Notes: a model not told the origin generated them from the letters alone. A stretch of DNA of 64,000 nt from Bos javanicus (GCF_032452875.1 NC_083885.1:34265925-34329924); one strand, 5' to 3'; counted from the stretch's first letter, positions 46,841 to 59,183 are shown. Translations and numbers: made by a program.

Positions 46841-47404
46841 GTTGTTGTTCAGTTGGTAAGTCATGTCTGACTCTTTGTGACCCCATGGACTGCAGCACAC
46901 CAGGCTTCCCTGTCATCCACTATTACCCAGTCTGCTGAAATTCACGTCCATTCAGTTGGTGATGCCATCTAACCATCTCATCCTCTACTGCCCACTTCTT
47001 ATGCCTTCAATCTCTCCAAGCATCAGGGTCTTTTCCAATGAGTTGGCTCTTCACATCAAGTGGCCAAAGTATTGGAGCTTCAGCTTCAGCAATAGCCCTT
47101 GAAAAAAATAGCCCAGGATTGATTTCCTTTAGGTATGACTGGTTTGATCTTCTTGAAGTCTAAGGGACTCTCAAGAGTCTTCTCCAGCACCAAAATTCAA
47201 AAGCATCAATTCTTTGGCACTCAGCCTTCTTTATGGTCCAACTCTCACATCCGTACATGACTACTGGAAAACCCACAGCTTTGACTAGATGGACCTTGTC
47301 AGCAAAGTGATGTCTCTGCTTTTTAACATGTTATCTAGGTTTGCCATCGCTTTCCTTCCAAGGAGCAAGTGTCTTTTAATTTCTTGGCTGCAGTCACCGT
47401 CCAC
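46841..47404 (-). mobile_element. BovB 3' fragment
   Basis: 'gactctttgtgaccccatgg', 'agcatcagggtcttttccaa' and 'tcttttaatttcttggctgc' follow the BovB order on the minus strand, as at 18633-19262. 5'-truncated, with several indels. Confidence 0.9.
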
Positions 47405-48158
47405 ATGCTACTCTCTTTGGTAGTAGTCAGTTAGTGACTAGACAGAGTCCCTTAAATGCCTGGAAGGAAGAAGTCTCTCAGCATTTGCCAAGGGTTCTTT
47501 GCGTGTGTTGGGGAACTTCTGCTCAGGCAGACAGTTTACAAGTCTGTCTTAGCCTTTACTTTCTGTTGCACAGAGTTTCAAGATGAGCCAGAGGTGAGAG
47601 CTTAGGGCCTTCCCAGGTCTTCCCTGAGAATGTGCACAGCTCTACACATATGAGTGGCCTTTTAGATTCCTAGGATATGCCAAAGTTTTTCAAAGCCCTC
47701 TGTAGACAGTTTATTCCTTAAGTTTTCCTTTAAAATTTTTGGTCGGCTTCTTATTTGCCTTGCCTGTTATCACTGCCTAAGGCAATTGTGACGTTAAAAG
47801 ACTCTCACCAATCATTTTCAACAAATGCTCTGCAGGGGGGTGGGGGAAGAAACGCTTGTTTGCATTAAGCAAGCTTTAAGTTGGGTCAAATAAACACAGC
47901 CTTTCAAGGGAGCTCACCTTAGGAAGCACCAGATAGGTCAAAAGACACCAGGTATCTAGGAACTGAGCTTTGGAGGAGTTTATATTCTGTTCTGCTCCTT
48001 CCAGTGGTTGCCAGGCTGCTGATTTTCACTACAACTGTGGAGCTATTGGGTTTCAAGGTGACTACTGGGCTAGAGAGAAGTGGATGGGACTAAGGCAAGT
48101 TAAAACAAAGCTTTAACTGCAAAGTTAACTATTCTTACCACAACTTAGCCATTTGGTT
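47405..48158. other. Intergenic DNA, no feature recognised
   Basis: About 750 bp between BovB and a CHR SINE, mixed composition, no gene or clear repeat seen. Confidence 0.5.
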
Positions 48159-48314
48159 TTTGCCGCTTCCTTTTTTGTTTCGTTGTTGATGTTTGTTCTT
48201 GTTTGCCATGCCAAGCAGCTTGTGGGATCTTGGCTCACTGGGCAGTTCCTGGCCCTTGGCAGTGAAAGCGCTGAGTCCTAACCACTCCTAACCACTGGAC
48301 TGCCAGGGAATTCC
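48159..48314 (-). mobile_element. CHR-type SINE
   Basis: 'gcagcttgtgggatcttggc' and, at right, 'ccactggactgccagggaat'. Flanks TTAGC(C/T)ATTTG at about 48145 and 48316 look like a target duplication. 'taaccactcc' is duplicated inside. Confidence 0.85.
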
Positions 48315-48955
48315 CTTAGCTATTTGTTTTCAATGAATACTCCTTGGATTGTTTCAAGCCTTTGGGTAATTTCCAAAGTTCTGAAAAGGTTGATTTTGAT
48401 CATTTTTCCAGTGTTCTCATTGCTTTTATGGAAGAGAGGATTTCCTTATTCTGCCATTCCTGCTGATGTCATCCCCTCAGATTGGTTTTTGAACTCTATT
48501 TTCCTGTTTGAAGTGTCTGCCCTCTGAATTCACGGTTGTCCAACCCCTGAAGCCCATGAGATCTGTGTACTACCTTCAGCTCCAAGAAGTCTCCCAGGCA
48601 CTCCCAAATCACAGAGTCCCTATCCCTCCAGCCTTCCAGAGGGGCCTGGCTCTGAGCACGATGCCACCCTGGCCACATTCTCTCTGACTCCTGTTTACCC
48701 TAAGGTGGCAGGAGTGATCCTCATGAAACCAGAGAGCTCATCTCTCAATTAGCAGCCTTTAGTGGATGCCATGAAAGGGCAAAAATCCATGCTCCCTGGA
48801 ATCTGCTTGCCACACTGCACGCACCTGCTCCAGCCAACTCTGGGACCCCCACCAGGGCAAAGTGGGCAGAAGCTAAAGAGGTTCTGAGCCCTTCCTCAAG
48901 CCAAACGAGGCCAGCATCACTTTCCTCATTTCACAGTTGACTAAAGCGAGGCCCT
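48315..48955. other. Intergenic DNA, no feature recognised
   Basis: Single-copy-looking sequence. Short MIR-like scraps are possible near 48910 but not convincing. Confidence 0.45.
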
Positions 48956-49077
48956 GGAGCAGGGAATGGCAACCCACTCCCGTATTCTTGCTTGGAGAAT
49001 TCCATGGACAGAGGAGCCTGGCGGGCTACAGTCCATGGGGTCACAAAGAGTCGGACATGACTGAACACACACGCATG
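48956..49077 (+). mobile_element. BovA monomer SINE
   Basis: 'caacccactcccgtattctt', 'gaggagcctggcgggctac' and 'gagtcggacatgactgaac'. One BovA unit only. Confidence 0.88.
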
Positions 49078-49885
49078 TAAAATGAGACCCAGAAAGGTAT
49101 CTTTCCGGAACTCTATCTTTCTTGGAAGGCCCTAAGCTCTCCACTCTGGCTGACCTGAAGGTTCTGTGAAATAAAAAGTGGCCAGAGTCACACAGCAAGT
49201 TAAGAGAGAGTTGGGAGTAGCACATGCCTTTGGCTCCCAGGAAAGTATGGCTCTGCAAGAGATTTCCCTAGATCTGGGGGCTTAGAGGCTGCCGGAAACT
49301 TCATCCATGCCCATTGTGCTAGTAATGGAGAAAGTGACCACTAGGGGGCACAGGGCCTCAACACATGCTCAGGACTCTCCAGCATCCCTGAGATGGAACA
49401 CCTGGGTATCCTAACGTACACCTCTGGTTCTGAGGGGCCTGGACCTTGAAGGAACCTAGATCAGACAGGGGGCTACAGGGTCCAGCCCCACAACTTGCTC
49501 TGCATCTCCCCTCATGCCAGTCTCTAATGGGAAAAGAAAGGCAAGTACTTGGTTCCCCACCTTCTCAAGTAGATGGGTTACCTGTGACCTCCAGTAGCTC
49601 TGATGACATGGAGAATCTCAACTAGCGGGAGCAGCTGGCCCTGGATGTGCACCCCATTATCCCTTCATGCACCAGGACCCTCTCCCTCCACACTCAGCCC
49701 TCCAGCTCTGTGGCACCCCACTTTTGGCAAGTCAATCCTAGAGCACTGATTCTTAGGCCAGAAAGAACAGCCATCCTTGAGCACCCTGGTTCCAGGTATC
49801 TTCCAGGTTAAGAATCCTTACCATAAATTCTACTGTCCTCAAAATGGCAGGCCGAATCTCTAATCTCTACAACCAAAACCACAGA
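49078..49885. other. Intergenic DNA, no feature recognised
   Basis: GC-moderate single-copy-looking sequence without coding character. Confidence 0.5.
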
Positions 49886-50270
49886 CCACACACAGTGTTA
49901 ATTTCACATATATATAAAGTAAAAAATAGAAAACAACAGAAATGCCCAACAATAAAAGACTAGTAAGGTAAATTATGGCAGATCCAGAAAACAATACTAG
50001 GCAGCCATTATATCATGTGACATGGTCATCTTGAGCTGAATTCAAGGTCAAACCAAAAAGCTGAACCCAGTGCATTATTAACAGTCAGATCTCAACATTT
50101 TTACTTGCAGATATCCATCTCCAGGTTTGGAAATTATAAATAATTTTTCTTAATTCTGTGTTTTCTAACTTTCTTTAATTAGCATGCATTATATTTATAA
50201 GTAGAAAAGAATGGTAACTTGTAAACACTTTCTTCTCATTGAAAAATAGTAAATTTGATAAGCAAAGTTT
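49886..50270 (+). repeat. Old L1 3'-end-like sequence, tentative
   Basis: 'gaaatgcccaacaataaaag' and 'gtaaggtaaattatggcag' resemble the ORF2-3' UTR part of old L1s. Too diverged to name the subfamily. Confidence 0.45.
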
Positions 50271-50405
50271 GTCCCCAATATCATTTAAAGTTTAATCTTA
50301 AAAAAAAGTTTTTTAGTTTACTATCTACTAATGCAATGGATAGCTTTTTAAAGTAATTGCTTCTGAACTCAGTAAAATGGTTGTTGCTGTTTTTAATCAT
50401 TCCTT

Positions 50406-50518
50406 TTGGCAACCCACTCCAGAATTCTTGCCTGGAAAATCCCATGGACGGAGGATCCTGGTAGGCTACAGTCCATGGGATCACAAAGAGTCAGACACAA
50501 CTGAGTGACCACTTTTCA
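50406..50518 (+). mobile_element. BovA monomer SINE
   Basis: 'ggcaacccactccagaattc', 'aatcccatggacggaggatc' and 'gacacaactgagtgaccac'. Confidence 0.88.
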
Positions 50519-51179
50519 ATCATTCCTTTGAACTTTGTCCTGTGGGACCTGCATCTTTGGAGCTGTTTAACCCCAAATTTCCAGCAACTTTCTGGATCTG
50601 AACTATTATAATCTGTGGGATGAAGTAAACATGGTTTTCTAACCAAGTGACCCCACAGGATTCTGCAATGCATAGAAAATCTTACATTACTCTTATACTA
50701 CATTACTCAAAGATATAAGAGAAAAGGCTGAGACCAATTTCCACAGTCCATCCAAAGACGATCTGGATGTGTCTGGGAAAGTTGAGTGTCTACCAACTCT
50801 CAGGGACTTCACAGGACTTTGCAATATGCTTTTGTAGCATAAGGTGTAGGAAGTGCAGTTAACCTCTGATGCTCCTGAGTAACAGTTGCTGGTGGGATGT
50901 TTGATGATGTTACACAGGAAGCTGTGCAAGGAGGGGCAGGGGGGCGGGGGTTGTTTTCATATGGGACTCTAAGCAGGAAATGAGTCCTCACATCAAAGAA
51001 AGCAAGCAAAACTCTATCTTTGAGCCTAGGAAACCAACCAGAAAAGGCTATTCCTGACTGAGCACAGGGAGACCTATAGACACAAGGTGTTCAGCAAGAA
51101 ACAGAAATGCCCTGCCTGGGGTATCGCATAAAAAGTCAACACTTTGCAGAGTGTAGAGAATAATGAAAAGTGATCTGGG
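50519..51179. other. Intergenic DNA, no feature recognised
   Basis: No gene or clear repeat. A G-run of 4-6 lies at 50933-50950. Confidence 0.45.
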
Positions 51180-51337
51180 GCATTTTTTTAAAAAACATAC
51201 ATGTGGTACAGCCATACAATTAAATACTACCTAGCAATAAAAAGGAAACACTGATACATGCAAAAACGTGAATGAATCTCAAGTGCACTATGCTAGGCAA
51301 AAGAAGGCAGACTTAAAAGGCTGCTACGTGTGTATGC

Positions 51338-51455
51338 GTCTGTGTGTGTTAGTCACCCAGTCCTATGGGACTCCTTGCAACTGCATGGGCTGGAGCCCAC
51401 GAGGCTCCTCTGTCCATGGCAGCCCACTCCAGGATTCTTGCCATGCCCTTCTCCA
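51338..51455 (-). mobile_element. BovA/Bov-tA-type SINE fragment
   Basis: 'tctgtgtgtgttagtcaccc' at left, 'gctggagcccacgaggctcc' and 'agcccactccaggattcttg'. Truncated, no tRNA head. Confidence 0.75.
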
Positions 51456-51502
51456 GCTACATACCACATGATTCCATTTATACAACATTCTGAAAAAGGC
51501 AA

Positions 51503-51962
51503 ATGGTCTGTCTAGTCAAGGCTATGGTTTTTCCTGTGGTCATGTATGGATGTGAGAGTTGGACTGTGAAGAAGGCTGAGCGCCGAAGAATTGATGCTTT
51601 TGAACTGTGGTGTTGGAGAAGACTCTTGAGAGTCCCTTGGACTGCAAGGAGGTCCAACCGGTCCATCCTAAAGGAGATCAGTCCTGGGTGTTCTTTGGAA
51701 GGAATGATGCTAAAGCTGAAACTCCAGTACTTTGGCCACCTCATGCGAAGAGTTGACTCATTGGAAAAGACTCTGATGCTGGGAGGGATTGTGGGCAGGA
51801 GGAGAAGGGGATGACAGAGGATGAGATGGCTGGATGGCATCACCGACTCGAAGGACAAGAGTTTGAGTAAACGCCGGGAGTTGGTGATGGACAGGGAGGC
51901 GTGCTGCGATTCATGAGGTCGCAAAGAGTCGGACATGACTGAGCGACTGAACTGACTGACTG
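51503..51962 (+). mobile_element. BovB 3' fragment
   Basis: The + strand encodes reverse-transcriptase C-terminal text (VMYGCESWTVKKAE, IDAFELWCWRRLLRV, FGHLMRRVDSLEKT). Ends with 'gactgaactgactgactga'. A stop after RRRRG breaks the frame. Confidence 0.93.
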
Positions 51963-52150
51963 ATACCAGCAGAAAACAGATCAGGGTTTCTAGGAGTTGC
52001 AGGGGAGGAATGGCTTAACAAAGAGAAGCTCCACAAGAAGGACTTTTCATTATCTTAACTGTGGTAGTGGTTATACAATTCTACGCATTTGTCAAAATCA
52101 TAGAACATATACTCCAAAAAAGTAAGCATTAATTTTTTTAATTATCAAAA

Positions 52151-52904
52151 AAAATTTTAATGGAGAAATATTTTATCAGGGTCTCACTCTATAAGCAGTT
52201 AATTTATTGGTTACTTCACTGGTGCACAAGGTGCCTCTGGAACACATACTCATTCCTTCTTTCTCTCTGAACTATCTGTCGAACAATAACTCCCTCGATT
52301 CTAGTCTTGACACCTCTTGAAGCCCTCTCCTCCCCTTCTCTACTGTTCCAACCTTAGTTGGAACCCACTTTGTTCTCTGTACTATGGTACCCCCAACATT
52401 TCCGAATTGTTCTTCCTACCTCTAGCCTAAACCCCTGCCAGCCATTCTCCTGCTAATACTGAAATGATTTTTCTGAAGTGCAGATACGATCTTACACTTC
52501 TTTGCTGAACAGTCCTCAATAGAATTTTTCAAACCTGCCATGGCTCTCCACTGCCAGACATAAGAGTCCAAAGCCTTCAGCCTGGTACTCAAGGCCATGC
52601 ATAATCTGGCTTCTCCTTAAAATTTATTTTCTTAGTTACACTCATATTGGACATTCCAGTCATATTAAGCTACTTTTCCTCAGACCATACGGTAGGTTGC
52701 CTTTTCAGTCAAAATATGCACTGCCCTTCTCTGTGGGAGGTCTACCCATCCCTAACCCACTGATGTCAAATTTGGCCAGGTGATGCACTCTCCCAAATGA
52801 GAGTGGAAGAGACATTTGCCTCTTTGGAGCAGTTCATGGTTCTACCATCTCTCCTCTTTGCCACCAGCAATGAACACATAACTTGAGTGAAAAATACACC
52901 TTAA
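52151..52904. other. Intergenic DNA, no feature recognised
   Basis: Mixed-composition sequence. 'ctgccagacataagagtcca' and nearby text hint at an old LINE2 scrap but are not decisive. Confidence 0.4.
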
Positions 52905-53198
52905 GGGACTTCCCTGGTGGTCCAATGCTTAAGACTCCACCTGCCAATGCAGGGGACAGGGGTTCGATCCCTAGTCTGGGAAGATCCCACATGCCATGGA
53001 GCAACTCAGCCTGTGCACAACTATTGAAGCCCGTGCCTAGAGCCAGCGCTACACAATAAGAGAAGCCACTTCAGTGAGAAGCCTGCTCACCACAACAAAG
53101 AGCAGCCCTCACTTACCACGACTAGAGAAAGCCCCAGAGCAGGAAAGAAAACCCAATGCAGCCAAAAATAAACAAGCAAATAAAAATTAATAAATAAA
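52905..53198 (+). mobile_element. CHR-type tRNA-derived SINE
   Basis: Sense orientation: 'gggacttccctggtggtcca' head, 'ggggttcgatccctagtctg' B box and 'gaagatcccacatgccatgg', ending in an A-rich (AAATTAAT)n tail. Confidence 0.92.
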
Positions 53199-54835
53199 CC
53201 TTGACTGTAGTAAACCACTAAGATTTGGGGGTTGTCACCAAAGCATAATTTAGCCTAAAGTAACTAAAACTCTCCATGTCAGGTCCATAATTGTTCACTT
53301 TGAAATCTCTATGCATAGTACAGACACATAGCTGGTATTCAATACATATTTGTTGAATGAATACATATAATAAGTGAATGAATAAACAGATGGCCCCTGA
53401 GTCTTGGCACATGATACTCTCTCTACAAAGAGTGACCATCTCTGCTTCTTTATTGCTCAACTCCTCCTCCAATCAAACCTCAAAGATATCCTCCTCCAAG
53501 AAGGCTTCCCTACCATCCCTCCCTCCTCCCTAAGGCACTATGTGTATTTGTGCTCTCATAATAACTGTGCAGCTCCCCACCCTGGCTGTGAGGCCCTTAG
53601 GCAAGGCCAGATCCGCCTCACCTCGGTGGCCCCGTTCCCAGGAAAGCCGGCCCAGAACAAACAGGTAGATGAATGAATGAAGGAGTGAGGTGTGGGGAGT
53701 CTTCTATCTCTTCGCTAGCCACAGGCTTTCTGCACTCCAGGCCCTTGCACGGGCTGTTCCCCTGGATGGAACATGAGTTCCTTCCCTGTTTGTCGGCCTA
53801 ACTCTTCTAAATCCTTTAGCATCACCTGCCCCATCCAACGCACATCCTTGTCACAATTAAGTCACTCCCTCTCCCTTGTTCCCACAAACTTAATATATCC
53901 CTTCAACAGAGCCCTCGTCACATGGTGCTGAGGTCTTCTATGGCTTGCCTCCCTTATTCCTCACCCCCTCCAGCACTCTAGGGCAGGGCTTAAGTTGTAT
54001 TCATCCCTAGGTCCTCATACTTAATGACAGCAATAACCAAAATAACAACAAAAACGAACCAGGCCTTACTCTGTTCAAATAAATGGGCAGATGAAAATTT
54101 GAGTGAATAAACTAGGTGACTGGATTCTAGGATGTTCCTCCATCATTCCTCAAAAAGCCCAGTATTGACTGAAAGTGCTGTGATTGAATGTGCTACGGCT
54201 GAGCTGACTGGCACTTTGGTACCACAGCTGCCTCCTCTCCCAGGCCTCTGCCCTTGTCCCTAACTTCATGGGCCACACAGCCCATCACTGGTGAGTAGCA
54301 GGGGGGCTATAAGGCTCAGCACATGGTCCCCCTACCCTATACACCAGCCAGTCCCTGAGCAGACTTGGCAAAGGTGTCCCAGAGAGCATGACTCCAGGAA
54401 AGTGTGTGCACAGGTGTGCCAGTCCTAAAGCCTCCTCCTCTCATCTCTTATCAACAAGGACAACTGGGCGAGGGGAGATGTGCAGAGAAGGAGGAGGAGC
54501 AAGGAGTCTGTGCCATCCCAAGGTCAATGTGCATGGTTAACTATATAATTGACTGCAGATGTGATTGGGAACTCTGACTATGATGGTAACCACCCAAGGT
54601 CAAGAAACACTGGTCACCTCCACAGAATGGCTTCTTCCCCTGACTCCTGCTCCAGAGAAGCCCAAGAGAATCAAGCAGAATGATAAGGGAAAGGAAAAAG
54701 AAGCACTTATCTAGAACTCATCCTGACCACACACCTCCAGGACCTTCAATCACCTGGAAACCAACCAGAAGCAAAGGAAATGCTTCTATGTAACTGATCG
54801 GTACTCCTCAGAGATGCCAAGTTCATAAAAGCAAG
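53199..54835. other. Intergenic DNA, largely non-repetitive
   Basis: No gene signal. Contains a MIR/L2-like scrap near 53330-53380 ('attcaatacatatttgttga'). Confidence 0.5.
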
Positions 54836-54839
54836 GAAA

Positions 54840-55135
54840 GAAATCAGGAACTGTTATAGACCAGAAGAGTCTGAGGAGACACAACTGCAAGCAAGTTGGG
54901 ATCCTGAAGCAGATATTGAAACAGAAAAGGAACATTAGGTAAAAATTAGAGAATTTCACATAATATACAATAAAAATATTCTACCCATGTTACTTTCCTG
55001 GTTTTGATCATTGTACTATGGCTGTATAACTCGTTATCACTAGGGGAATCTGAGTGAAGGATATACATGAACTCTTATGTTTGCAATTCTTCTGTAAGTC
55101 TAAAATTATTTTTTAAATAAAAAAGAGTACACTTT
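54840..55135 (+). repeat. Old L1-like 3' end (tentative), related to 22770-23075
   Basis: 'aaaaggaacattaggtaaaa', 'gttttgatcattgtactatg' and 'ctgtaagtctaaaattattt' match the layout of the element in intron 2. Confidence 0.45.
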
Positions 55136-55955
55136 GTTTGACTTCCAAAGGACTGCTATGCAGTTAGCAATGTCCTGGTAAGAATGCAGTCCTTCTTACC
55201 AAACCTGGTTTGTGAATACAGCATAGTCCTGTTCTCTCAAGAAAGCTACAGCTCTTCTGTGAAGCTTATAACTATCAAATGGAAGGAGGAGGAAAGCTAG
55301 AAGAGATATCCTGAGAAGCGACAGGGAGGGAAAAGGACTAGAACAACACGAGAGCAGACAGGATGCTCAAGGCAGTCCCCTGTTTCAGCACAGCTGCGGG
55401 TATCTTTATGCTCCAACTCCACTGGTGCAACAAAGGCTTATGGAGCCCTTGGCCAGATCCTGAGCTGGGGACACAGGACTGAGTAACTCCTGCTCTTCCC
55501 CTCCAAAGGCTCATAAATAGGGTGGAATGTATGTACAAACACAAAAGAAAACCTTACACAATTTCAATCACTTTGAAATGTGAAGTGTGTTGTGGGGCCC
55601 CAGATGAAGGAAATATTAATTCAACCTGAGGGAAAATAAAGCCAGAGAAGCCGCTACAAAGGGGGCTTTCAGATGCTGGAGATGGGTGGAGCCCAGTGGG
55701 TGAGGGGGAAAGTGACTGAAGTAGAACCTAGAGAGGCAGGCAGGGACCAGATCAGAAAGGATCTTGACTGTCTTTTCTAATGTGGACCTGGCCCTATAGC
55801 AATGGGAAACTACTGAAGGGCTTAAGCTAGGGTGTGGTTTGATCTAAGGAAGTGCCAGCGCTGCAGTGGAGGGGTGTCCTTTCTTCCAGACCGAGCTGAA
55901 AAAAGCTTATATTGAGGGCAGCATGTGCCCTACTTATGCGATGCTTGTAGCACAT
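55136..55955. other. Intergenic DNA, no feature recognised
   Basis: Single-copy-looking; no coding or repeat signature that I can name. Confidence 0.45.
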
Positions 55956-56803
55956 TGTTCAGTTCAGTTCAGTCCCTCAGTCGTGTCCGACTCTTTGCGA
56001 CCCCATGGACTGAAGCATGCCAGGCCTCCCTGTCCATCACCAACTCCCGGAGTTCACCCAAACTCATGTCCATTGAGTCAGTGATGCCATCCAACCACCT
56101 CATCCTCTGTTGTCCCCTTCTTCTCCTGCCTTCAATCTTTCCCAGCATCAGGGTCTTTTCAAATGAGTCAGCTCTTCATATCAGGTGGCCAAAGCATTGG
56201 AGTTTCAGCTTCAGCATCAGTCCTTCCAATGAACACCCAGGACTGATCTCCTTTAGGATGGACTGGTTGGATCTCCTTGCAGTCCAAGGGACTCTCAAGA
56301 GTCTTCTCCAACACCACAGTTCAAAAACATCAATTCTTCGGTGCTCAGCTTTCTTTATAGTCCAACTCTCACATCCATACATGACCACTGGAAAAAGCAT
56401 AGCCTTGACTAGACGAACATTTGTTGGCAAAGTAATGTCTCTGCTTTTTAATATGTTATCTAGGTTGGTCATAACCTTCCTGCCAAGGAGCAAGCATCTT
56501 TTAATTTCATGCTGCAGTCACCATCTGCAGGGATTCTGGAGCCCAAAAAATTAAAGTCTGCCACTGTTTCCACATCTATTTGCCATGAAGTGATGGGACC
56601 AGATGCCATGATCTTAGTTTTCTGAATGCTGAACTTTAAGCCAACTTTTTCACTCTCCTCTTTCACTCTCATCAAGAGGCTCTTTAGTTCTTCACTTTTA
56701 GCCATAAGGGTGGTAATATCTGCATGTCTGAGGTTACTGATATTTCTTCTGGCAATCTTGATTCCAGTTTGTGCTTCATCCAGCCCAGCGTTTCTCATGA
56801 TGT
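55956..56803 (-). mobile_element. BovB fragment with reverse-transcriptase region
   Basis: Longest BovB copy in the window (about 850 bp). The minus strand shows the RT palm and C-terminal parts (ARRNISNLRHADITTLMAK, VGLKFSIQKTKIMA). The catalytic YADD-type motif reads HADI, so the copy is dead. Ends with the 'gttcagttcagttcagtc' terminus. Confidence 0.93.
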
Positions 56804-57335
56804 TGTTAAAAGGAACAAGGCAATACAGTCCAAACAGAGAGGCTAAGAAACAGCTTATTCCCCAGAGGGTCAAATTCACAAGACTCTGCAGGATTTCTGC
56901 CCTACGTCCCCCAAGGGCAAAGGCTCAGCTAATCCAGGCTGGGGGTATACATCTTTCTGTACTGCATTTGGGGAACATGCTTAACATACTTCTGGGAGAT
57001 GAGTTCTCCTAGCAGCATTTCAAGTCCACTCTGGTCAGCTCAAAGCAAAGAGCAGACAGACTCCTCAAATGAGAGGGCAAGAGAGGGGTCCGGGCTGTGT
57101 CTGCCTGCCTGCTCCCCTAGGCTCCTGAGCTACTGAGCTTGCTTAAGGGGAGCAGGCACAGGTGCACTGAAGCACCCCCAGCCATCTTGCTGGGTTCCAC
57201 AACTGCCTGTTCTTCTGAGTCCTATGAATGTGAATAGGTGGCACTGAGCGTTCCCAAGTTACCAAGAGTCCCCAGGAACTCTGGTGGAGAAAGCCAAGAT
57301 AGAAAGAGGAGGCAGGGTTAAGAGTCCCCTTCAGA
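56804..57335. other. Intergenic DNA, no feature recognised
   Basis: About 530 bp between BovB and the nested L1; no gene seen. Confidence 0.45.
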
Positions 57336-57623
57336 ACCCTCATACACTGTTGGTGGGAATGTAAGCTGGTGCAACCACTGTGGAAAACAGTATGGAGGCT
57401 CCTCGGAAAACTAAATATAGAATTACCATATGAGCCAGCAATCCCACTCCTGGGCAAATATCCGGACAAAACTCTAATTCAAAAAAACACATGCACCCCT
57501 ACGTTCACAACAGCACTATTCCCAACAGTCAAGACATGGGAACAACATAATTTATTCAATTTATTCATCAATAGATGAATAAAGAAGATGTGGTGCATAT
57601 ACATACAATGGAATACTACTCAG

Positions 57624-57953
57624 TCCCTTGGACTACAAGGAGATCCAACCAGTCAATCCTAAAGGAAATCAGTCCTGAATATTCATTGAAAGGACTGACG
57701 CTGAAGCTGAAGCTCCAATACTTTAGCCACCTGATGCGAAGAACTGACTCACTGGAAAAGACTCTGACGCTGGGAAGGATTGAAGGCAAGAGGTAAAGGG
57801 GACAACAGAGGATGAGACGGTTGGATGGCATCACCAACTCGATGAACATGAATTTGAGAAAGCTCCAGGGGTTGGTGATGGACAGGGAAGCCTGGTGTGC
57901 TGCAGTCCATGGGGTCACAAAGAGTCAGACACAACTGAATGACTGAACTGATA
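57624..57953 (+). mobile_element. BovB 3' fragment nested in L1
   Basis: 'tcccttggactacaaggaga' to 'gaatgactgaactgatat'. Same 3' segment as 51640-51960, with substitutions. Confidence 0.92.
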
Positions 57954-58272
57954 TAAAAGAATGAAACAATGCCCTTAGCAGCAACATGGATGCAGAGATT
58001 ATCATACTAAGTGAAGTAAGTCAAGAAAGACAAATGCCATATGATCACTTGCCTGTGGACTCCAAAATATGACACAAACGAACCTATTTATGAGACACAG
58101 AGAACAGACTTCTGGTTGCCAAGGGGAAGTGGGCTGCGGAAGGGATGAAGTGGGGGTGGGGTTAGCTGATGTAAGCTTTTATATACAGAATGGATAAACG
58201 ACAGGGTCCTACTGTATGGCACTGAGAACTATACTCACTAGCCTAGGATAAACCATAATGGAAAAGAATATT

Positions 58273-58349
58273 AGATCACAGAGATCCATCAAGCCTTTTT
58301 AGATCACACATCTTCAAGATGACCACCCAGGCAAAAAAAAAAAAAAAAA
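58273..58349 (+). repeat. Short poly(A)-tailed insert in L1 3' UTR
   Basis: About 77 bp ('gatcacagagatccatcaag' ... 'gaccacccaggc') ending in 17 A. It splits the usual L1 text 'ggaaaagaatat / gaatgtgtatag'. Source RNA not recognised; probably a retroposed 3' fragment. Confidence 0.5.
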
Positions 58350-58419
58350 GAATGTGTATAGGTATAATTGAATCATTCTTCTGCACAGCAGTAATTAACA
58401 CAACATTGTCAATCAACAA

Positions 58420-58630
58420 TGTTGTTTTTTCAGTCACTAAGTTGTGTCCAACTCTTTACAACCCCATAGACTGTAGCCCGCCATGCCCCCTGTCCATAGG
58501 ATTTCCCAGGTAAGAATACTGGAGTGCATTGCCATTTCCTTCTCCAGGGGATCTTCCTGACCCAGGGGTTGAACCCAGGTCTCTTGCATTGGCAAATGGG
58601 TTCTCTACCACACACCAACTAGGGAAGCCC
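58420..58630 (-). mobile_element. Bov-tA SINE
   Basis: 'cagtcactaagttgtgtcca' at left, 'gggttgaacccaggtctctt' and 'actagggaagccc' at right. Sits inside the L1 3' tail. Confidence 0.92.
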
Positions 58631-58668
58631 ATAAAGTCAACTGTATTTCAACTAAAAAAAAAAGAGTT

Positions 58669-59183
58669 CCCTTCATATTTGGTTGCTGCTCCAGGGGAGG
58701 GACCACAGTCTGGACAGGAGACTCAGGCCCCAGGCAGTGCCTGATGGAGACCTTCTGCTGGACAAAGTTTCTTAAAGGACAGGGATTTGTCCCAGGACTC
58801 ACAGCCCATGAAAAAGAGAGTGAATGGAACCCAGATTTTCTGGCTCCAAGTCCAGAGCTCCTGAACCAGGCCGGAGTGAACTTCTCTCTGCTTTCTGGCA
58901 GTTGGAGAAAGCAGAGGCCCCATGTGATCCTCTGTGTTCCATCCTTGCCCCGCTGGCCAATGCCTCACCAGTGTATTGCGTACCTCCTATGTGCCAAGTC
59001 AGCCCCTCCAAACCACACTCTTCCCCTGTAACATCCTCTGAAATAAGCGGTGGAAATGCTCAACACACGTAAGGTTGCTATCCATGTTTTCTGCACTGGT
59101 TTGTTTATTTCTACACCATTTTTCTCCAAAAAGAATCAAAGCCACTAAAAGGCTCTAAAAGCCACTAAAAGCCACTAAAAGGA
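58669..59183. other. Intergenic DNA with a reverse MIR scrap
   Basis: A MIR-like piece lies near 58770-58875 ('cccaggactcacagcccatg'). A short tandem 'gccactaaaa' repeat is at 59140-59181. No gene. Confidence 0.45.

Larger units (their letters stand above)
51180..52150 (+). repeat. L1 3' end interrupted by a BovA-type SINE and BovB
   Basis: 'acatacatgtggtacagcca' begins the L1 part. 'taccacatgattccatttat' reappears after the SINE, and 'tttctaggagttgcagggga' after BovB. The pieces are colinear, so two younger elements landed in one old L1. Confidence 0.65.
57336..58668 (+). mobile_element. L1 3' end interrupted by BovB, a short poly(A) insert and Bov-tA
   Basis: ORF2 C-terminal text ('ggtgcaaccactgtggaaaa', 'cccactcctgggcaaatatc') continues after BovB as 'agcaacatggatgcagagat'. 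The 3' UTR ('cctactgtatggcactgaga') is broken at about 58273-58349 and 58420-58630 before the final 'ctgtatttcaac' and A-run. Confidence 0.85.
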
